Assembly (NCBI GenBank): GCA_963678705.1
Contig: OY783212.1
Coordinates: 7,378,001-7,442,000, forward strand
Length of the DNA stretch: 64,000 bases
Direction: 5' to 3'
Source of the DNA: Panorpa germanica
Lineage: Eukaryota; Arthropoda; Insecta; Mecoptera; Panorpidae
Positions 58,555-64,000 of this stretch are shown piece after piece. Both the position numbers and the translations under genes were made by a program. Position 1 is the first letter of the stretch. Every line of letters begins with the position of its first letter. Under the pieces are notes generated by a model. The model searched no databases, had not been told where the DNA came from, and was given only the letters and a program-made list of their open reading frames with translations.

Positions 58555-58620
58555 GCTTGATGTGCACAAATACTATTCAAAAGTATTTAAATACATACAT
58601 GCATACAAATACAACACAAT
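58555..58620. mobile_element. hAT-type element end, fragment
   Basis: GATGTGCACAAATACT, CAAAAGTATTTAAATAC matches the left end of the hAT-type element at 14417. It is cut off where the mariner relic begins. A further short piece (AGAGATGTGCATATTTTTAAA) lies at about 59158. Confidence 0.5.
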
Positions 58621-58900
58621 AAACCTCGATATAGAGAACCCATAAGATTTTTAGATAGTACCAACCCTCAAACGATATGTGTCAAAATTTCATCACATTC
58701 GGACCATTAGTTTACGAGTTTCAGTAGTTTTAGTGATGCTGCTTTTTGTAATTATCAAAACAATGGAAAAATCTGAAATTCGCATGTTGATAAAGAATTG
58801 CTTTTTAATGGGAAAAATACAGAGTCCAAACAACCCTTGTCTAGCCAATCCTGATAATTTAACATTTTCTGAAGTAAGAATGAAAAAAGTGATGTAAAAC
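58621..58900 (+). pseudogene. mariner transposon relic, 5' end
   Basis: The leader (CCTCGATATAGAGAACCCAT, then a GATATGTGTCAAAATTTCAT stretch) and the first codons from ATG 58763 (MEKSEIRMLIKNCFLMGK) are those of mariner transposases. The recognisable reading ends after some 20 residues, with a stop at 58895-58897. The rest of the element is missing. Confidence 0.7.
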
Positions 58901-59532
58901 TTTTTGTTTCTTAGTATTTCTTTCTAACGAGTATCAATTGTATCAGTATGTTTTTATAGGAGTAAAATGCTAATATTAAAATCATATAAGATTGCTCTAA
59001 TTTATTTTATTTTATTTTGTTGGCAACAGTTATAAAGTGGTGAGTCTTCCAGATCATCAGAAACACTGTGTTTATCAAACTTTTAATATAACACTAACAT
59101 TTTGTAAAAGTTTTTATTATACGGTTGGTAACCATATACACGATATACCGCATATAAGAGATGTGCATATTTTTAAAATATTTATAAAATTCTTATAGTT
59201 AGATAATAAGCATTGCAAACAGACAATTTTAAATTCCCACACATTATCTAGTTCTGCTTGGCGCCGCATCACGGCGCTGTCTTTGAATTCTCGTTCAGTT
59301 CGGTCAATTAAATTAAACTATATTCAGTTTTCTTTTTGGTTTATTCTAATCACTAATCATTGCTTTGATATTTTTTACTTGCAGTAGTAATATTAGTTTG
59401 TTTTTTTATAATATATAATACGTTTTACGATACGCTGATTCTGAAATATGTATAGGATTAGAAGTGACCAGATTTACTATAAGGTGGCGTTCTCAGTTGC
59501 ATGTCCAATCATTTGATTTTTGGTACAAAGAC

Positions 59533-59891
59533 CAGAGGCGGCCTTAGCGGGTGGTAAGCAGGGCATCCGCTAGGGGCCTCGCATTCTCGTGCAATAACCC
59601 AAGTACAAAAATTCATTACTATATATCTATTTGAATCTCGCGCCTCGCTCTTTAGAAATCCCACTTGAATCACTGAGTCTTCTTTTAAGGTATTCATGTG
59701 CCTTAGTTTATCATCATTAATATTTGTCATCTTTGAGCTTGGTAATTTTTATAAAATTTCCAATATAAAATTTTATTTCTCGTCTATTATCATCAACAAT
59801 CCATCTTTACAATTTACATAAATTATACAAAGAACAAGTGTCTCGCAAAGATCTGCCGCCCGGGGCCTCGCAATGACTAAGGCCGCCCCTG
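59533..59891. mobile_element. non-autonomous hAT-type element with 8-bp target duplication
   Basis: The ends CAGAGGCGGCCTTAG and CTAAGGCCGCCCCTG are inverted repeats (one mismatch). The 8-bp duplication ACAAAGAC flanks both sides (59525-59532 and 59892-59899). Subterminal GGGGCCTCGCA also occurs at both ends, in direct orientation. 359 bp, no transposase. The well-kept ends and exact duplication suggest a fairly recent insertion. Confidence 0.88.
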
Positions 59892-62325
59892 ACAAAGACA
59901 CATGTGTGGATACAAAGTTCGATCAAAGCGCCCTTATATGTGCTTTGGTAATGTTAAAGGTACTGCTGACGATAGTATATTTGATTAAATAAATAATGTA
60001 GATAATACTAAAAACTATAGCCGTCAATGCGCTTGTTGCAACGAGTGCGGACGTGTGTACGCTTACATTTATTCCCCCAAAATCCGCACAATCCTAATAG
60101 TATTTTAAGCAATGTAATTATATAATCCATTAATGAAAAATGACCCCATTTCAGGTAAGGTTATTCAAATTTAAATGAACCGGAACTGCGTCTTGTTCGG
60201 GTTCGGGGACAATTATATTTTAAACAGAGTATTGCATCTGTTGTAATATGAATGCCTGTAATATGAGAGCATACTGCAGATTTCTGATTTTTGATGAGAT
60301 CTTCCGTCCTGTAACAATGCGGGTGTGTCAACGACGCCCCCTGGAGCTCTCGTGCCCGGCCTGGTGCCAACCGACGCAGAGTGCCCCTTTCTACTGAACC
60401 GTGCGCTTGTGACGTGCCTTACCGCCCATTTTTTATCGAATAACCTAAATGTATTTGCTTTCTTACTTTGTATTTATTGAATTGTGAAAGATTTCATTTT
60501 CATTTATGAGTTTAAGTATAAATGTTTAATTAATTTCAAGTAATTTTGCATTGGCATTTTTTTCTATTTATTGAACGTTAATTTATTAGTATGTTGCTAG
60601 TTTAAGTGGTGTCAAGGCTTCATATATGTAAACAACAACGCTGTTTAATATGTATATGATTATGTGAAGATTTAATCAATTTTCGAAGTCTCCATTTCTA
60701 TCTTACCCGAAGACAGAACAGTCTTGAATTAAGCATCATTGCTCTCAGTCACTGCACCGTCCGGTGTCAAACTAACTGAATTATTATGGCTTTTTATTAT
60801 CTCTTATTTAACCTTTTAAGGATAACTTTAAAATTTGCACTATTAATTTAAAAAAAACAAGGTACTCTAAATCGTTTAGGCATATTTGACAACACCGCTA
60901 GAGTACATAACCTGAAAACGTAGACCAAATCTTTTCGAATATCGCGGTTACTCATGCGGCGATAAAACTGCACAAGCGACGTTGCCAAAGCTTACATCGT
61001 GTTTTAAATAGCTTTAAAGTGACTTGTGACTAAAGTGATGATTGTGATGATACTTTTTACAAAAATGTCAAATATTTTTGTCATATCTTCAGAAACATAC
61101 TATTTTTATTATTTTAATCGAAAGCTTGTTGTTTTCTGAACCATGTTCAATTGAAATAATAATTTTCTCCATTACATACTTACATGAAATTTTCAATCAA
61201 ATGCAAAAGGTAATGAATTTTTCATTTTTGAAACTAATTATTTCTTTAAAAGTTCGAAAATCTACCGTTATTTAATTTTTTTTTTATTAATTATTGACTA
61301 TTGTATAACAAATTTACAAAGTTTCAGCAAGTTTTCCATTCTTTACTACTTCACGAGGATCTGCTTTAGATGCATCTCCTTGAAAGCAATCCTACCGGCG
61401 TCGATGATACTATCTATATGGTTAATCGCATAAATGTGTTACCGGTAGTATTTTCGAAGAGGTTATTTTAAAGGGCAATTGGAGATCGTTCTCAGTTGAT
61501 GTCTCAATAGACTCCGTTTGCGGAAAAAACATGTGACGCTTGCCTTAAATATAAACTTGTTCAGTTATATTACAGTTTAGATAAAACAAAAGAAACATAT
61601 CCCATAAATAATTTCGTGATATTATACCCACGTCTTCATCTAACTAGCACTGGAGTAACCAGCTGGTTGGATGAAATGTGCTCAAACCCAAAATCCGTCA
61701 ATGAAAACATATAGGCGTTTTAGAAATCAAAGAATGTACTGCACTTCGCCTTTATCAGATAGTATTTATCGTTTTCCCTTACACGGCTATAACGGATACT
61801 GGGACATTTTTTTTTATTCAAAAATTATAAAATAGGGGTTTCTTTATTCAAAGAACTTAGGTGCCGCCGATCACCAGGCTGCACGTGGATCGTGTTTGCT
61901 TCAAACAGTGTGCTCCACAGGAAGGAGGCTGGAAAACCCTCCCCGAAAGAGAAATTATACGCCCCCAGCAGAAGCTGACAATCACACAAAAGCAACATTG
62001 TTGATAGTAAGCTTCGGAACTATAATCATAACTAATTTTATTGTCAATGTAATAAAATAATATTAAAATCAAAATGTATGCCACATGGCGAGGACCCGTG
62101 CCCGTGTCTTTGACCTACTTTAGGAAAGAACTGTAATTATAGGTTTAAACGGGGATAAAAACAGGAGTTGATAGAGCAAAAATATTAATTGACAAAATCA
62201 TGATATTTTATACATGTTGTAAAACTATTTTAAAAAGCTTTCTAAAAACAATAAGACCTACTTCAAATGTTAAAATGCTTGCTGAGATATTTTTGAATTA
62301 AAATAGAAGCCGATTTAGATGTATA

Positions 62326-62416
62326 AGGGTTGCCAGATCACTTATTTTACATCAAAGATACCACATGGAAATACTGAGCTGTCTGAGTGATTAGGTATTG
62401 TACATCTGGTAACCCT
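62326..62416. mobile_element. 91-bp inverted-repeat mini-element
   Basis: AGGGTTGCCAGATCA at the left and ACATCTGGTAACCCT at the right are imperfect inverted ends. A very short non-autonomous element or a palindrome; no target duplication recognised. Confidence 0.5.
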
Positions 62417-64000
62417 GATACAAGCTGATTGGGAAGTCTAACCTAACTTTCCAACTACAAAATTGCTTAACACACATCCCAATTCTGTTTTACGCTGGCG
62501 AATATTTTTGGCGAATCACGCTTAAAATTTGGCAAGGCTAAAGAAAGTGGTTTTGATATTTGCTGAATGTTGAATGAAAGGAGGATATCTATGACAGGAC
62601 AACACAACAATTTGCTTCCACAAATGAATTTAACAAAAACAACAACTAAGAAATTATTACCGTGAATAATACATATTCAAGCAATTTTTAGTTTATGGCG
62701 TCGCCACTGGATATCTGTCAAAGTTAGTTGTTGCACTTGTTTTTGAGAGAGAAATGTAAAATGGTCTTTGTCGAAAGGTCGTAAAATTAGGTGCCTCACA
62801 GAGAAGACAGTCGGTAATAGCGGTCCATATAGTCAGACATTGAATTTGGTAATGCCACTTCAAAAACTTTGTGAGAGATTGTTATTTAAAAGTGAACTTT
62901 TAGTTATTTAATTCACTGGATAAATAAAAATACACTTCGCGTATAAAATCTGAAGAAAAATGTACATCAGGTGCTTACCTTGGTAATGAATTTGCCGTAT
63001 ATTCACACTGACCTCCTAAAAACAGAAAAGTCAACCCTTCTAGGTTATGTCAAGTTTGACCAGACCTACAAAACTTTTAAATGAAACGTTTCCTCAGTAA
63101 ACTGACTGTAACAAACAATACTCGGCTCATACATGCTATGACCAACTGTTTTTAATACAATATATAACAACTTACTTCCAGTTATACAATTTAAACGTTT
63201 GAATATAAACCTAACCTGTATTTTTGTTGCACGTAACTGTCATAACCTTAAATATGTTTAAATAATTGAACGAGTTTTCGGTTTGACAGTTGTTATTCGA
63301 ACCGCAAAAAGACCAATAAATAAAACATTTATATCATGTAACATATTGTCGATGTTTTGTTAGTTATATTGAAACATCAAAGTAACTTTTATGAAAAATG
63401 TACTGTTCAATACATATCCGGAATAGATATATATTTTTAGGAAATAACTATGTATGTCTCTACAGTAAAACGGAATATAAAATACAAAGAACGCAGGGAG
63501 TATAGGTACGGTGTATATTGAATATAAATGCATTTTTAAAAATCTAAAAATGACCTATTTGTATTTATAGTCATATACGTGTAGAAATGTACAAACCACA
63601 GGAAATGATGCGGTACACAATTCATACAATTGTAACAATATATTTTTGTCGGTGATATTTTTTGTTGATTTTGTTTTTGCTCTTGTACTTGTTCCGATAT
63701 ATGTCAATTGAATTTAAAAATATCATATTTGTTGTACATAGGAAGTAATAAAAACTTTGCTGTTGTTATAACTACATATATATAACTAAAATTATATTTG
63801 TATTTCTTTCTTCTTTTTCTCCGGCCGAATGTAACTGTTCCAATTCCAATTAAGATCCAATCGGAAATCGGAAAATAATGTACCAATGCCAAGTCTGTTA
63901 CTATGGTTATAATAAGTTTTAATATTTACATATGAATATTTGTTATGAATTTAGCACCAAGATAGTATGTTCACATAGTAATTTTTACTGTGCTTTTCTC

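Larger units (their letters stand above)
52719..64000. other. 11.3-kb region without a recognised gene, upstream of OLA1
   Basis: Contains the OLA1 5' end (an acceptor TTTTAG before 52726 implies a 5' UTR intron running into this region), repeat C copy 2 (56335-56570), a PIF-like relic (57968-58161), a mariner relic (58621-58900), hAT-type pieces and one intact hAT-type element (59533-59891), and a short inverted element (62326-62416). GC-richer patches at 60150-60420 and 61860-61990 resemble no gene. I could not locate the OLA1 promoter exon. Confidence 0.6.

Noticed and set aside
1-64000. tRNA, rRNA genes, CRISPR arrays, LTR elements or viral genes
   Set aside because: None was recognised on reading both strands; paired LTRs or capsid/polymerase motifs were not seen.

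Overview
This is an AT-rich window of an animal nuclear genome, most likely a holometabolous insect. The genes are intron-containing insect orthologues, introns and spacers are full of small DNA transposons (hAT and Helitron types, Tc1/mariner and PIF relics), and there is one 5'-truncated LINE whose C-terminal reading resembles hymenopteran non-LTR elements. The hymenopteran placement is an inference.

Layout, left to right. (1) 43-3727 (+): the last 13 coding exons of a DOCK-A Rac exchange factor (Dock180/myoblast city), ending in a Crk-binding proline motif. (2) 6333-14268 (+): a four-exon gene for a roughly 2,024-residue, low-complexity protein of unknown function. It has a degenerate EF-hand at the N-terminus, ten 29-residue repeats and an expanding 47-residue repeat. 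(3) 15826-22274 (+): a five-exon Golgi uronyl/heparan-sulfate 2-O-sulfotransferase (pipe/UST-like); its introns hold an 87-bp minisatellite and a near-perfect hairpin. (4) 23251-52718 (-): a nine-coding-exon OLA1 (Obg-like ATPase 1) gene spread over 29.5 kb. (5) 44651-51178 (-): an intronless gene for adenylate kinase 9 (2,175 residues), nested on the same strand in OLA1 intron 1. (6) 52.7-64 kb: no gene recognised; it holds relics of PIF, mariner and hAT elements and unknown repeats.

The most notable point is OLA1 intron 1. No GT-AG pair keeps the conserved OLA1 frame. An AT-AC pair (start ATAAGTAT, end CAC) gives the conserved [13 protein letters not shown] junction exactly and a 397-residue protein. 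That makes it a candidate AT-AC intron with a U2-type (not U12-type) 5' site, 8.3 kb long, hosting a whole gene. Other points are the recently homogenised coding repeats of the unknown protein, an overlapping uORF at the sulfotransferase start, two hAT-type elements with intact 8-bp target duplications, and an unnamed inverted-repeat transposon family with three copies here.

The genes do not form a functional unit. DOCK acts in actin/Rac signalling, the sulfotransferase in Golgi glycosaminoglycan modification, OLA1 in translation and stress control, and AK9 in nucleotide phosphate transfer. All splice sites were read by eye from sequence and frame continuity; there is no transcript evidence.
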